A DNA stretch of 64,000 bases from Protea cynaroides (Eukaryota > Streptophyta > Magnoliopsida > Proteales > Proteaceae): contig CM053276.1 in NCBI GenBank assembly GCA_028583415.1, forward strand, positions 125,886,007 through 125,950,006, written 5' to 3'. The position numbers and the translations under genes are program-made. Shown here one piece after another: positions 10,178 to 22,352 of this stretch (within the stretch, counting starts at the first letter, position 1; each line of letters opens with the position of its first letter). Below the pieces are notes generated by a model. It was not told where the DNA came from. It ran no database searches and was given only the letters and a program-made list of their open reading frames with translations.

Positions 10178-12039
10178 GAAATAATGCCTTTATGTCAAAA
10201 TGCTGCTTTATCATATTTCTATGTACTATTCCATGTGTTCAGGAGTGTTTATTTTGGCTTATTTGCTTCCCCTTTCTCCATAGGGAAGCTATTTCTCTAA
10301 ATCAGACATCTGGATTCTGTTGATTTATCAAAAACACTTACAATTGAACAAATCAAATCCTCTAAGTCAACAGTTTGATTTTCTGTTTGCAGCATCTTTC
10401 CTATCTTTTGCATTGTATCCTCTTCAACTCTATATCGTAGCAATCTCATCCCATGTTTGTAACATTCTAACCTTGTTCACACTTTCTACGAGTTTAGGGT
10501 GGATCACCGACGTTCTCCATGGTTCAGTTTGAAATTTCCCCCAACATAATTATCCGAGAACAAAGCCTTACTATGAAGTTTGGGGTGAGCCAAGAAATAC
10601 TGGCTATATCAAGCAAGTATTAGTCCAGATTGATCTGAGATCTTTGAAGGGATTGGACAAGATCGGTTAAGGGGTCTAGCGGATCTGTGCAGAAATCCCT
10701 TACAGTCAAATGCCCTGACTAGAACTCGGCGACACTGAAACAAAATCCTTGCACGATCTGTGAACAAAGCCCTTGCAAGGTTTGTGTAGGGATCCGGCGA
10801 ATCTGTGGAGATGGGAACTCAAGGAAAAGCAAAGTTTATTGTCGGATGCAAGAATCACTCGACTGGCCAAGCTCTTGTTGGTCTCGGCTGCCTCAAAAAT
10901 GCACAAGTTTCCTCGTTCATTTGATCTTCAGTCACTTTTGGTTAGACATATAAGTTTGGCTAATGAATGTGTGTTAAAGAAAATCATCATAGGAATCTAA
11001 ATATACAGAGATAGTTTTAGTATTTCATTTGGTGATTGATGCAAATCTGACGGTGACAAGATCCTTGCTATAAGGCTAAATGTAACAAAGACTTGTTACA
11101 AGTAGAAATTATCTATAAACTGTCCTTTTTATGGTGCTCAGAATACCACATATGATGAGAAAAAAAAAAGAAGAAAAAAGGAAGAATACCACATATGATG
11201 TAATGTGTATAAGCAAGTTCTTAAATATACTTTTATTTTAATCATTTTTTATTGAACATGAAAAATATTTATATTCAGCACGATTGATTGAAGAGAAGAA
11301 TCCAATCATATGATGGAGTGCTCCAAAGGTAGCAATGTATGATTGATGAAGCCACTTCTTACCCCCTTTCCTAAACTACAACTGAAAGTTTACAAATTTT
11401 GGTATTATCTAATGCTACCAATACCCCCTCCATGACACCAATTGATTCAAACAATCACCCGGAATAAGAAAATAAAAACACAGAGAAAATTCCAAGGATC
11501 TTGTGCAAATAGGATGAAGAAAGAAATATCCAAAGCAAACGACAAGACACAACCACAATAATCCAAATGAAGAAACACACAAGTAATTACGTGGTTTACC
11601 ATTACAGGCTACTCCACGGGGAGGGTAGCTCGAATCCACTATTTCTAACTAAATAGTACAAGAATTGAGTTGACACAATGTTACCTCAACACACAGGTAA
11701 AAAAAATCCACCTTCAAACCTCAATCACCACCTTCCCTACAAGAACAATACATTGGTAGAGCACTCCAATACCAAACTTAGGCTCCAAGATACTCCGATG
11801 GAGAAGAAGGAGAAAACCCTTGATTCTAATTTGGTAAGGTCCGTTGGGGTCCATTTCCCCCCACCCCCTCCTTTTTTGGTACTAAGTTCCTGCAACTTGG
11901 AGCTGGGGATGTAAAGGAATCAAATATGGTCCAGATATCACAACATCTACATTTGCATATGTGAGGACAATGGATTTTCGATCCTCCACGACAAAAAGGC
12001 TCTCGTCTTATTACCTTCTCCATCAACGTCAATGGATAG
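10178..12039. other. Intergenic sequence, no gene seen
   Basis: Homology to the B unit stops about 45 bp after the pseudogene stop (near 10222). The following 1.8 kb has only short accidental reading frames. At 11400-11680 there is an LTR scrap with CACAAGTAATTACGTGGTTT and TACTCCACGGGGAGGG, the same motif type as the other ACGTGGTTC LTRs in the window. A poly-A and AG tract lies at 11160-11190. Confidence 0.6.
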
Positions 12040-13800
12040 TGAAAGAATTGGAGTCGCCACCTAGATGAGGTCTAGGACCTATAAATTCTCTCTCACTTGG
12101 AGAGACGCTATGACTCGTTACTCAATGGATTGGCTTCTAGTCTTACTAGAGAAGGGTAAGCATCAAGTTACGAGTTAGGAAGGTGATAAGCACCCAACTT
12201 GCCCGATCATGGACCGATCTCCCTCTGTCTTATCCTTTCCTACATTTTTCAAGCTTATATATGTTTATGTCGTTCAATCTAGCCTAAGTAAGCAAGCGGA
12301 GAACCCTAGACCAAGTTTCTACATTCTGCTAAGCTAGGAAACCACCACAAAGGCTTTGAAAATAAAATGCAAACATATAAATGAATGAACAAATCAATAA
12401 AGAATGAATGAAATAGATATGAATAAACAAATAATGAATACAAAAATAGCAAAAACATAGAAAAACAACAACAAATGGATGACCGAGCTTGAGAACTATC
12501 TTGAGCTGCCTACGTATCCTTGTGAGGCGAGAATCAGGCCAAACGTACTTCGGGTGGGTTGTGGTGTGTCTGAGGTGATCCCTTGACAAAGGAAGCATGT
12601 GTGACTGTGCGCAAAGTGACTACGTACTTCCCGCTGCCTACGTATCTCCATAGAGAATCAGGTCAAACGTAGTTCCCAATAGTTAATGGGCTGTTGGACC
12701 CCACATGACATCACTCAAGAGGTGCTTGGACCTCATAGGTACTCGGACCTTGGCTCCCTGCACTCGGCAAGGGTGAACTAACATTTTGAAAATGATATTG
12801 GTTGCTTCGCAAACCAAATCCCAAACTTGGGAGATAATAGCCCTAAAACCATAGATAGAACTAGATAAAAGCTAGGTTATGGATCAAACATGATCCCAAC
12901 TGTCGCCTGACACATGAAGACATGACACTCTTTTTTGGTATTTTTTTCTTCGGAGGGGGGAACAATTTTGGGATCAATCCTAAAGGTTGAGCGGGCCCAT
13001 GACCTAGGCGGGGCCACACTAGTCAGTTTGGAATTTGGGATCCCAAAGAAAATGGACTCATTGGAGTCGTCGTAAAGTTTTACACCGCTAGGGGAGGGGA
13101 GTCACACATTAACTATTACCGACATAAAGTGTGAGAAACATCTCTTGAAGTAGGGCTCATACACTTGAATCCATTCACACATGTAACTGAACCAACATTA
13201 AGGAATGAAATTGAAATAGTTAAGCATGCAATTGAATCACTCAACATGCAATTGGAACTAGTCCAAAAGCATAAATTGGATCAAATATGGGACTAGGCCG
13301 GTTCACGATGTAATTAGACTAAATCAATCATGGGATTGAACCAAACCCATCACGTTAATAAACCATCACCGACAAAATAGGTTGAATTGGATCCAACATT
13401 AAAATCCACAATCAAAGGGTTGAACCAAGCCCATCATGTTAATAAATCATTACCAACAATTAAACTAAACCCCCATGGGGTTGGACCAACTCATCGTGCA
13501 ATTAAACCATCACCAATGAAACGGGCCGACTTGGATCTAACATTAGAATCCATAATCAAATGGGTGGAACTGAGTCCGATATGGTTAAAACCAAGATAAG
13601 CACAGAACTAAGCAGTTCAAAAATAATTAAACCATTCCCATATGTAGTTCTGAACCATCCCATCACAATTAACATAATCCACTATTTTAAATTCCAGCAT
13701 TCAAAACTCACATTAAACCCAAGTGTTAAAATTGGGATCTCACCCGATCAACATCATTAAGGGATGAGGATGATAAGATCTAAAAGAGAATGAAAAGATG
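12040..13800. mobile_element. Remnant of an LTR retrotransposon, Ogre/Tat-like
   Basis: GGAGTCGCCACCTAGATGAG at 12053 contains the complement of TGGCGACTCC, a primer-binding-site core matching tRNA-Arg as reported for Ogre-type Ty3 elements. It is followed by GGTCTAGGACCT and by AAGCACCCAACTTGCCCGATC. Two copies of CTGCCTACGTAT..CAGG(T/C)CAAACGTA lie at 12510 and 12635. The same set recurs at 25300-26030. No coding domains are present. At 13190-13600 there are diverged tandem copies of an approximately 60-bp AACCAAGCCCATCACGTTAA-type unit. Confidence 0.6.
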
Positions 13801-13893
13801 TAGAGTTACCTGTAGTAGAACGGGAAGGAGATCAATGGCATATATATTGATCATGGATAACCACAAGATCATATTCAAGAAGCAAGGCTTTCC

Positions 13894-14150
13894 TCAAGGC
13901 ATAAATCTGCAATCATGTTGATTCTCTTGGGAAGACCCAAAGAAGCACTTCAGTTCTGGTGATTGCCAATATATGAAGCTTGATTGGTCCACAAAAGTGG
14001 CACTCTGAGCTTCAAATGACAGGTTCCATGATGCATCCCCGTTTGGCTTCCCTTGCACATATAGGATGAAATGAAATTCTGCAGGTCCATCCAAGGGATC
14101 AAAAGCCAAGAGATCAAGTACGAAGATTCTACTGGTTTGAAAAATTTCAG
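13894..14150 (-). pseudogene. Exon-like fragment, unrecognised protein
   Basis: From a plausible acceptor (AG at about 14137, reverse) an open frame of 78 codons runs to a TGA near 13897. It includes LDLLAFDPLDGPAEFHFILY, FEAQSATFVDQSSFIYW and CFFGSSQENQHDCRFMP. The amino-acid composition looks protein-like, unlike the surrounding noise. No start, no partner exons and no promoter are seen, so it may be a gene relic or the last exon of a captured gene. I do not recognise the family. Confidence 0.35.
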
Positions 14151-14963
14151 CCTATAAACAGTAGATTTAAGATACTTCTCCATGGTTACACCGAACAAAA
14201 CCATCATACTTAGCCTTACCAATTAACAAACCAATTTTATCCCGTTTCCTTTATTCTTTCAACATTCATGATTGGCTCCATCATCAATGCATTCAGGCAA
14301 CCAATGATAACAAAACAAATGAGCAAACTTCACAATATCACTACCTCTAGTTTTAACTACTAGCACCAAGAACATAATCATGGACCAAAACCTCAAATAA
14401 ATCTAGCTTCCAATTCGCAATAGAATCTCCATATCATTCCAAATAAATCAATCAATTATGAAGAAATATAATGCTGCATTATAAAACAATAACCTTAAAG
14501 CAGCTGTTCCACTAATCAAAATGACAAAACCCTTCGACTACTCTAAATAATCATCAAGCATAGAAATCTGGTGAAGATTTGACTGAAATGAAAGAAAATT
14601 TATCCAAAAAAAAGCAGGGCCAGCAACCGAATTCACACTTCCGTGTAATCGGCCTGAAGTAGGTCCAAATATGTATCTCATTTGTTACCGATTACCTTTC
14701 TGCAGGTAAAGCACCGAACAGGAATAATCATCTTGTCGCCGCTACTTTCTTCCTTCCTTCTCTTGGTTTTTTCCTCTGATTTCACCTCTCTATTTCTTCA
14801 TCTCTATTCTCCTAGCCGCAGCCCTCCCTTTGCTGCCTCTGCTACACCTTCTTCCTCTTCATACCGCCAACCCATTTATCTCTTCTTACTCAGCCATAAC
14901 TCACTATTTTCCCCCTCACTCTCTCACTTCCTCCTTCTCCTTGCTCACCATATGACCGACAAG
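14151..14963. other. Intergenic sequence, no gene seen
   Basis: This is an AT-rich stretch followed by a pyrimidine-rich block (14730-14945). Nothing in it resembles a known element. Confidence 0.5.
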
Positions 14964-17331
14964 TGATGCAGTTTGATATTCAAGAAACAAGAATTTTATA
15001 AGGAAGGAGAAGTATTATAGAGGGAGAGGGTACAGAAAGCCTACTTTGAGGGTAAGTGCCTCCAATTACAAGAGGAAGGACTTGACATTTTCATTCCTAC
15101 ATTTTCTTCTTCTTACTTTTATTTATATTCATTTTACATATTCAGTTATAGATCTAACAATCTATTAACAACCTATTAACAAACTAACCGACTACAGTCT
15201 TTCTTGAATATTAATCTTGAATACATAACATTGCCATCCGCTGGGTGAGAACCTTGTCCTCAAAGTTCTGCTGAAGAGCTCCAAACCAAACCAGTTCTCA
15301 AGACAAAACTTCTGACGACAGTAAAACCGGTAAAGCCAAAAGGACTTATTGACTCCCTTCACATTAATTGGAAATACCTCAGAAATCATAGCCAAGAACT
15401 GACCCCATTCCAATTGCAATTGACCCATGTAAATCAGTACTCAGGTTACAACTAGCATTGGGACCCACTCAAGCAATTCCCAACTCAGGACCCTTGAGGA
15501 AGAAAGGTATTCCCGTTATAAAACAGCCAATGAATATTATAATAAGAGTTCTACTTTCAGAAATATCTATAGAGATTGAGAGATTGCACTCTGGAAAATT
15601 ATTGAGAACTGAACCTAAGCAAATTACAGGATGGGGCAGAGTTCTAGAGGCTTCGTACGAGAGGGGCAAAATAGGAAAAATTCAGTGATTAGGAGATGTG
15701 TTGATGTGAGGAAGTGCTGTACATGTCTATAACAGCAGGCAGGTCGGTCACTGTATTTGAAAGCTAATAGTTGCAGAGTCGCGGAATCAATAGATCGAAG
15801 TGCTGGAACGAAACATGAGGTTGGAGAGATGAAGAAATCCAATGGGTCGTCAACAGATTGGAGAACAGGTCGGCCAACAGGTACACCAAAGAGAGAGGAA
15901 AACCTTCTACGTTTTTTTTTAAAACCAGAGAGTGGAGGTTCAAAAAAATGGAGGGAGGAGGGTTTCAAAAAAAAAAAGAAAAAAGAATTTCTGTGATCTT
16001 CCATCTTCTGCAAACCTTTCTTCTTCTGCAAATGGCCGACGCTGTCGAGAAATCTCTGTAAGGTACACGGATTAAGCAATCAAGAAAGTGGACATTGGTG
16101 TTGGTGTCAGATTTGCTGCGGTGGAGGACGATCTCTGATCTCCTCTGTTGTGGCACGATCACCGGAGGTGGCCATGTCGGCATCAAATGAAACCATGAAC
16201 TGCGATGGTGACGAGTCATCACCGGAGGTGGCCGGCCATGCAGAACCAAAGTAGAGATCTCAGCCCTTTGAACACTGATGTACATTGATGTGATCAGGTA
16301 ATGTTGAGAGTCATGGCAATGATGGAGAGACTCTGTTTCCAGTGTGATTTCGCCCTTTCTGGCGACTCTCATTCGATTTCAACGTCATCGTTGTCTTCGA
16401 AGCAACCGAAATACAAACCATAGGGAACTGCAAAGATACAAGCTTCTCTTCAAAGAAGACTTCATCTGGCTGAGGCATCATCACCGGATCTTTGAGTCTG
16501 AACTTGAAATCGTCTATGGAAGCATGTGAATCTTGATCATCTGACGAACAGTACTCGTTCGCCCTCAAACTCTTCATCATCTTCAACTCGTATGCTGTTG
16601 TGGATCGATTCTTGGACAGGCTCTCTGTTGGAGCTGCCTGAGCCAACTGTTGGTTGTGGTACGGCTGATGTTGGGGAGGACTATCAGGCAGGGGCTGTGG
16701 TTTCTCTGTAGAAGTTGCAGTTTGATAAGAGAGGTGTGGTGGCTGTGTTTCAAGAAAAGCAACAGAAATCTTTGTTTCAGCAGCGGAGAAGCTTGGCAGG
16801 GAGGGATAAACCAGAGGTGGCGGGGAGTTGCTGGTTGGATTGGTCGTGGAAAGCCGTAGTTGCAGAGCTCTATTGAAGGCACCGTGAGGATCAAAATGAA
16901 CCTCAAGAGAGCGAGTGAAAGTGGACCATGTAAGGAACTGGGTAGTGCGCATACCCTGAAACCATTGAAGGGCAGCACCGTCCAAGTGGAAGGAAGAGAT
17001 TAGCAATCGTTGGTCGTCGGCTGTACCATGAAAATCGTAGAACCAATTCGCCTTTGATATCCAGCGGTTGGGATCGACTCCATCAAAGCGCCTTTGATAT
17101 CCAGCGGTTGGGATCGACTCCATCAAAGCGAGGAAGGTTCAGCAGAATAGGGGAGTGAATTCCTTCTGCCATAGATGGTTCTCAATGAAAACACCAAATG
17201 ATCAGTTTGATATTCAAGAAACAATAATTTTACAAGGAAAAAGAAGTACAAATGTAACAATTTATTAACAACCTATTAACAAACTAACCGACTACAGTCT
17301 TTCTTGAATATCAATCTTAAAGTACGTAACA
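14964..17331 (-). mobile_element. TR-GAG-like non-autonomous Ty3 element, 2.4 kb
   Basis: Similar short LTRs bound it: 14964-15230 and 17199-17331 share TTTGATATTCAAGAAACAA at one side and TTAACAAACTAACCGACTAC with CTTTCTTGAATAT at the other, each with TG..CA ends. The left LTR has about 130 bp more in its middle. The body reads on the minus strand: TTTGGTGTTTTCATTGAGAA just inside the right LTR, then a gag frame, then non-coding sequence, and no protease, RT or integrase. Small size, short LTRs and gag as the only domain match the TR-GAG class known from plants. I did not find a clean target duplication. Confidence 0.7.
16311..17172 (-). pseudogene. Ty3-type retrotransposon gag, frameshifted
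   Basis: The ATG at 17172 (reverse) opens a frame with LPRFDGVDPNRWISKA. The conserved gag run continues with WFYDFHGTADDQRLLISSFH, LDGAALQWFQGM and FTRSLEVHFDPHGAF, the standard retrotransposon_gag domain. An exact 40-bp tandem duplication (17051-17090 and 17091-17130) near the N-terminus shifts the frame, so the long open frame (17126-16311, 271 codons) has lost its natural start. Its C-terminal half is low-complexity. No zinc knuckle is visible. Confidence 0.85.
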
Positions 17332-17574
17332 AGCCTCATCGAACAGTATTGGTAGGCGGGCCGACTGATCCCCAGCCCTTGTATCAGTGGCAGGAACCTC
17401 CTGCCGCGGGAGAGGATCAATCCATGATTTTCTCTCTGTTCGTCTCTCTCCCTTACAGCTCTCCTTTCTGGCCATTTAAAACCCTCCATTGAGAATGATG
17501 AGACTCCTTTTATTTAAGGTTTTATGCTAGACTCTACACCCTAGGTAAATTACCTAGGTATTCCCTCTTTAAGC
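17332..17574. other. Short intergenic sequence
   Basis: No gene or element border is recognised here. TACCTAGGTA-type short palindromes occur near 17540-17560. Confidence 0.4.
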
Positions 17575-18221
17575 GTGTTTGTTTGGTAACATTTTGATTT
17601 TGGCTTTTGCTCTGGAATCATTTTTGAGCTCCCACTTTTTCTTAGAGCTTATTGAGAGCATCAGTCTGTTTGATAACGCTGCTCTGGAATCAATTCCAAA
17701 ACTCATTGAGAGCAGGAGGTTGTTTGGTAAAAATGAATCTGTAATGGATTCCAAATCTGGAGGTGGTCGGGTGGTGGTGGTGGTGGCGGCAGTGGCGGTG
17801 GGTGGTGGTGGTCGAGGTGGTGGGTCGTGGTGGAGGTAGTGGTGGTGGTGGTGGTGGTGGTGGTGGTTGTGGCGGTGGCGGGGCAGAGGCGACGGCGGTG
17901 GCTGCAGTAGTGGAGGTGGTGGCGATGGGGGTGGTGGCGGTGGTGGTGGTGGGTAATGGGTGGTGGATGGTGGGGGTGGTGGCAGTAGTGGGCTATGGTT
18001 TCCAATTTTTGAATCTCTTTTGGTTCTGGCTTTAGAAAAACAAGTATTTTTTATTCTCAAATTTTGATTCTGAGAGTCATTTTTTAAATTGGTTGACTCC
18101 ATGGGAGTTGGAATCAACATGATATTACCAAACACTTTCTGACTCCCAAATGGCTCCCAAATGGCTCCCTGAGAGTCCGAATCAAAAATAGAATGGGAGC
18201 AGAATGTTACCAAATAGACAC
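17575..18221. mobile_element. hAT-like MITE with an internal GGT repeat
   Basis: The ends GTGTTTGTTTGGTAACATT and AATGTTACCAAATAGACAC are inverted copies, and the arms repeat GCTCTGGAATCA / GGAATC..AGAGC motifs. The centre (about 17757-17960) is a GGT/GGC-rich tract of about 200 bp. The proline/histidine-rich and glycine-rich frames there are artefacts of the repeat. I could not find a convincing 8-bp target duplication, so the hAT assignment rests on terminal sequence style. Confidence 0.65.
17757..17960. repeat. GGT-rich microsatellite
   Basis: This is an irregular (GGT)n with GGC and GGA variants on the plus strand, lying at the centre of the surrounding MITE. Confidence 0.9.
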
Positions 18222-18523
18222 TAAAAGAATATAACTCCAGATCAAAGAACTGTGGTCCATTTCAAATCCTCAAGTCTAATGAAAATGTAAATTCTAGCCC
18301 ACTAAAAAGGTCCCCTTTTCCCTCATAAAGTAAACTCAAACAAAAACCCATAAGAAGATAATTGGCAATATGACCTACCAAACTTAAACCGGACCAAAAC
18401 ATTTTTTTTTCTTTTGCATTTTTTTTATTTTTTTTCCTAGTTTTTATGAATTTCCTCTTTTTTTCTTTTTCTATTTTTTTTTGTATTTTTTCAAAATAAC
18501 CAAAAATGCATTAAAACCCTAAA

Positions 18524-19836
18524 GGGTAAAAGACAATAATTACCTGCCATGTAACTTAGCATATTGACAGTTGACCCCCAAACGTTTCAAAAAATACAGT
18601 TACCTCCCCTAACTAATTATTAAAATCCAAATAAGTCCACCTGTTAGGAATACTCCATTATATAGTAACGGTTGAAGTTGAATAATTTTTTAAATCCCAA
18701 ATTATCCTTTTAGAGTTCCGAACTACCCATTTTACCCTTAGGAAGGTTACTATTTGGCAGAGGAACGATTCCCCCGATTCCTTGCTTGCTCACCACTCAC
18801 TGTCATTCCATTTTCGAAACCCTAGAATCGCCGTCGTCTAACACATTCTCCACCGCTGCAAATCCATGAACATTGAAGCGGCTCATGATTCGAAATGACT
18901 GAAATGTTTCCGCAGAAGGAGTCATCGAAATTTTTCTTGCTGAGATGTTGAAGCAGTTTTATCTTGTCGCTGCAAGGGGCTTGAAGTTTCCATGTTCATT
19001 CGAAATGTTGAAGCACAAACTGCTGCAAATCGTTGGGAGATTTGACCTCTTCAAATCTTGAAGCACAAACCGGTTCGAAGCATGAAGCACTGAACGCGAA
19101 ACCGTACCTGCTACTGCAAACATTGAAGCGCTGATATTGTAAGGATTGTATTTTAATTATCATTTAGGGTAGCTTAAATCTCTACAGAGCTTGTGAGAAA
19201 CCAGTATATTGCATACCCGATTACCTAAAAAAAATAGACATTGTTCGTATAAAGCAAAATCTGACATTGTTCATATGAAGATCGAAGTAGGTCAGCATCC
19301 AGTCATTTGCATACTCGAATATCTTCTTCTTTCAGTTTTTGTATTGCAGTTACAAGAGCAAAATCCGACATTGTTCGTATAAAGAGGAACCACTGAATAA
19401 ACCCTAAAAATAATTTACCTTTCTATTCCTCAAGACTGAAGTAAGTCAACGATGGAAGAGAAGGAAAATGAGAGGAAAACGAGCGCTTAATCGAAGACTT
19501 CTCCCTCTGAGCTTCGTCCTTTTCGATCAAAACCAGTGCTTCAAATAGCACTTAAGGAAATGTGGTGAGTGAGGTAGAATGAGAAGAAGATGAGATTTGG
19601 TTTATTTTAGTTGGATATAAGAGGGTTATATTCGTCTTTTAACAGTAATAAGATTTAAAATATGGATAAAAGGTTGAGGGTAGAGTTGTCCATAAAAAAT
19701 CTAACTTTAACGCCGTTAAAAATTGGACATATTTGGATTTTAATAATTAGTTAGGGGAGGTAAGTGTATTTTTTGAAACGTTTAGGGGTCAACTGTCAAT
19801 ATGCTAAGTTACAGGGGAGGTAATTGTCTTTTACCC
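18524..19836. mobile_element. MULE with about 113-bp inverted repeats and 9-bp target duplication
   Basis: The left end starts GGGTAAAAGACAATAATTAC and the right end is its inverted copy. The match continues through CTTAGCATATTGACAGTTGA, AAACGTTTCAAAAAATAC and CCTCCCCTAACTAATTATTA to about 113 bp. The 9-bp AACCCTAAA flanks it exactly at 18515-18523 and 19837-19845. The interior (about 1.1 kb) has no transposase. It contains a repeated GAAGCACAAAC / ATTGAAGCG theme and may hold captured sequence I do not recognise. Confidence 0.93.
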
Positions 19837-20000
19837 AACCCTAAATGACCTAAATGATGAAAATGCCTTTGATGGAATAGGGGCCAAAATGGGGGTCTCT
19901 TACAGATTGCCTCTTTTTGGTCGAAATTTGAATAAATGAGGGTGGAGAAAGAAAGACCGCATTTTGGTCCACAGACTTTGCCAAAAAAAAAAAAAAAGGG

Positions 20001-20465
20001 AGAAATAAAACATTCTGATTAGATGTTTCATCGGAGGAATCAGCATACCTAACTAGGCGTTGACGAGGAAAAATGAATCTAATCGGAGCACTTGACTAAG
20101 TGTTTCAACTAAAAAAGAAACAAAATCGGAATGCTTAGAGACTAAGCGTTCTGATGAGAAACAAAACATTGTGACTAGATGTTCCGTTAAGGAATCAGCA
20201 TACCTGACTAGGTACTGACGAGGAAAAATGAATCTAATCGGAGCAAGCACTTGACTAAGTGTTCCGACAAAAAAAGAAACAAAATCGGAGCGCATGACTA
20301 AGCGTTCCAACGAGAAATAGAATATTCTAACTAGATGTTCCGTCAAGGACTTAGCAAATCTGACTAGGTGGGAGGAAAAATGAATCTAATCGGAGCACTT
20401 GACTAAGTGTCCCAACGAAAAAAGAAACAAAATCGGAGTGCTTGACCAAGTGTTTTCGAAATGTT
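20001..20465. repeat. Tandem repeat, about 155-bp unit, three copies
   Basis: Units begin at about 20001, 20155 and 20312. Each has CTAGATGTTCCGT, GAGGAAAAATGAATCTAATC, CACTTGACTAAGTGTT and AAGAAACAAAATCGGA. Copies differ by a few substitutions and small indels. The minus-strand frame at 20346-20053 (97 codons) only reflects the repeat. Confidence 0.85.
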
Positions 20466-21489
20466 TAACCTTTTTTTTATCGTACCATTATTATTTTGTT
20501 CTGTTTTAAACCCGTTCCATCCTATTTTGTGTTTTTGTCATTCCCGTTTTAATTAACTATGCCACAGACATGGGAGAAATGTCACATACTCTTCGTCCTC
20601 ACTATAGTAAAACCCCCATTATCCAAAGGGATAGAAATCCTAACTAGCGCGCCAATCCGTTAGCAAAAAATCTGACAGGTTGGGATACATTGATATGTGT
20701 GTCGATGCATCCCAATCCGTCAGATATTTGACTAACGGGCTGGAGAGGATTTCTTTGGTATCCAAAGTGGACCATGAAATCTAATCGAAGCCAACATCAC
20801 ACAGAAGAGATAAATATATGATTAGATGGCCATCTATTGTCCCAACATCAACAGCTATCAACAGCTATCAACGGCAATCACGGAATACATGATCGGATGG
20901 ATCTATTGTCCCAACGGTTATCAGGGAAAATACGTGGTTGGACAAATTTGGACATGATAAGTAGGAATTCTTGAATTAACCACATCTCAAGCTTAATGAT
21001 GATCATATGAGTTACTAATTTACAATATATAATTCTGACATCTTCCTTCTTTTATTTTATTTTAATAACCTCAATATTCAAATTATTCCTTTCATATGAA
21101 AATGGCATATTAGTCTAAATTAGAAAAAAAATATGACTAGATAATTAAGTAGACAGTATGTCTTGCGAATTCTGCTTTACACTTACAAACCCTAGTCGAA
21201 TAATAAGAAATAAGATATAAGAAATGTTTTTCTAAATGACAGGCTAAGAGATACATTAACGCTTCACTCCCTTCTTTCATGAATTCAAATCATCTCTTGT
21301 TTTCCAGTTGTGATCGCAGGCCTAGCATCACTCCGACAACAAGAGAAGATTTCTATTCCTCTGTCGCCCATACTGATGAATCTGCCATCTCCTCTTCTTA
21401 TTGGTGGGTGCGAGAACCCTGACTCAATAAAAATTACGTTAACTAGCAATCAGTGACGTGTATATGAGCTTGCTCTGCAAGCAACAAAG
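20466..21489. other. Intergenic sequence, no gene seen
   Basis: AT-rich, no long frames. Short direct repeats ATCAACAGCT and GGCC-poor text around 20840-20870; nothing identifiable. Confidence 0.5.
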
Positions 21490-22056
21490 AACACTTTATG
21501 CGGGTTGGTTTGTAAGGGATGGTGTACTAGAGTATCAATAATCCGTGCCCAAGCTCACGAATTTAGAATAGGGTTTGTTGATCAAACTTGACCTCTTCAT
21601 TTATTTATTGACACATTCAAAACAAATTAGAGTAGGAACATACATATTATATTTTTATCCGAATTCAATCACCTTAGATACAGGTGTACCTATATTTAGT
21701 CCCACTAATATTGTTCAATCTAACATAAATGAGTCCATATATATGGATTAAAAGATCGCAAGTTAAAATCTATACATTTACTTATTTGATAAATTGAAGA
21801 ATTGCATTTAATTCTGTATACTAATAATATCGGGATGTGATTCCCATGATGCCATTGTGAAGGAATTTCTCATATTACACCAATTGGGGTGGAAGAAATG
21901 GTATCTTCAAATCAAACCTACATGGTCAAAGAAGAGAGAAAAATATCAACAAAAAAAAAAAAAAAAAGAGAGAGAAAATAATAAAAAGTGAGAGGATGTG
22001 GAAAGGAATCACCACACCACAATAACATTGTGGAATCTTTTTTCCAATAATATATC

Positions 22057-22089
<33 letters not shown>

Positions 22090-22352
22090 TCAATAATACT
22101 AGTGACACTGAATTTTTAAATGAACGTAAACAAAAAAAATCTCAGTACCTACTCTAGTGGGCAAAAATAATCTTATATCTGTCATAATTAAATTTGCACC
22201 CCAAGAATATTAGTCATAGAGAGAGACTACATAACCATGATTTTATGTTCAACATATATGAAAACAGTCCAACACAATTTATAGTTGCTGAATTTTAGTT
22301 CCACTCACCTTAGAACCCCAGAATCACCCCTTCTTCTTATTCATCTTCCTCT
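21490..22352. repeat. Left end of unit B, homologous to 150-1025
   Basis: The block is collinear with the start of the window, for example GTGCCCAAGCTC at 21544 and 200, and AAATTTGCACCCCAAGAATA at 22192 and 862. It ends abruptly after CTTCCTCT (22352), where an LTR begins. The rest of the unit-A sequence up to 1640 is missing in B, and homology resumes at 32870. Confidence 0.8.

Noticed and set aside
17569..18213. 214-codon Pro/His/Thr-rich frame and Gly-rich frames
   Set aside because: They are products of the GGT repeat inside a MITE.
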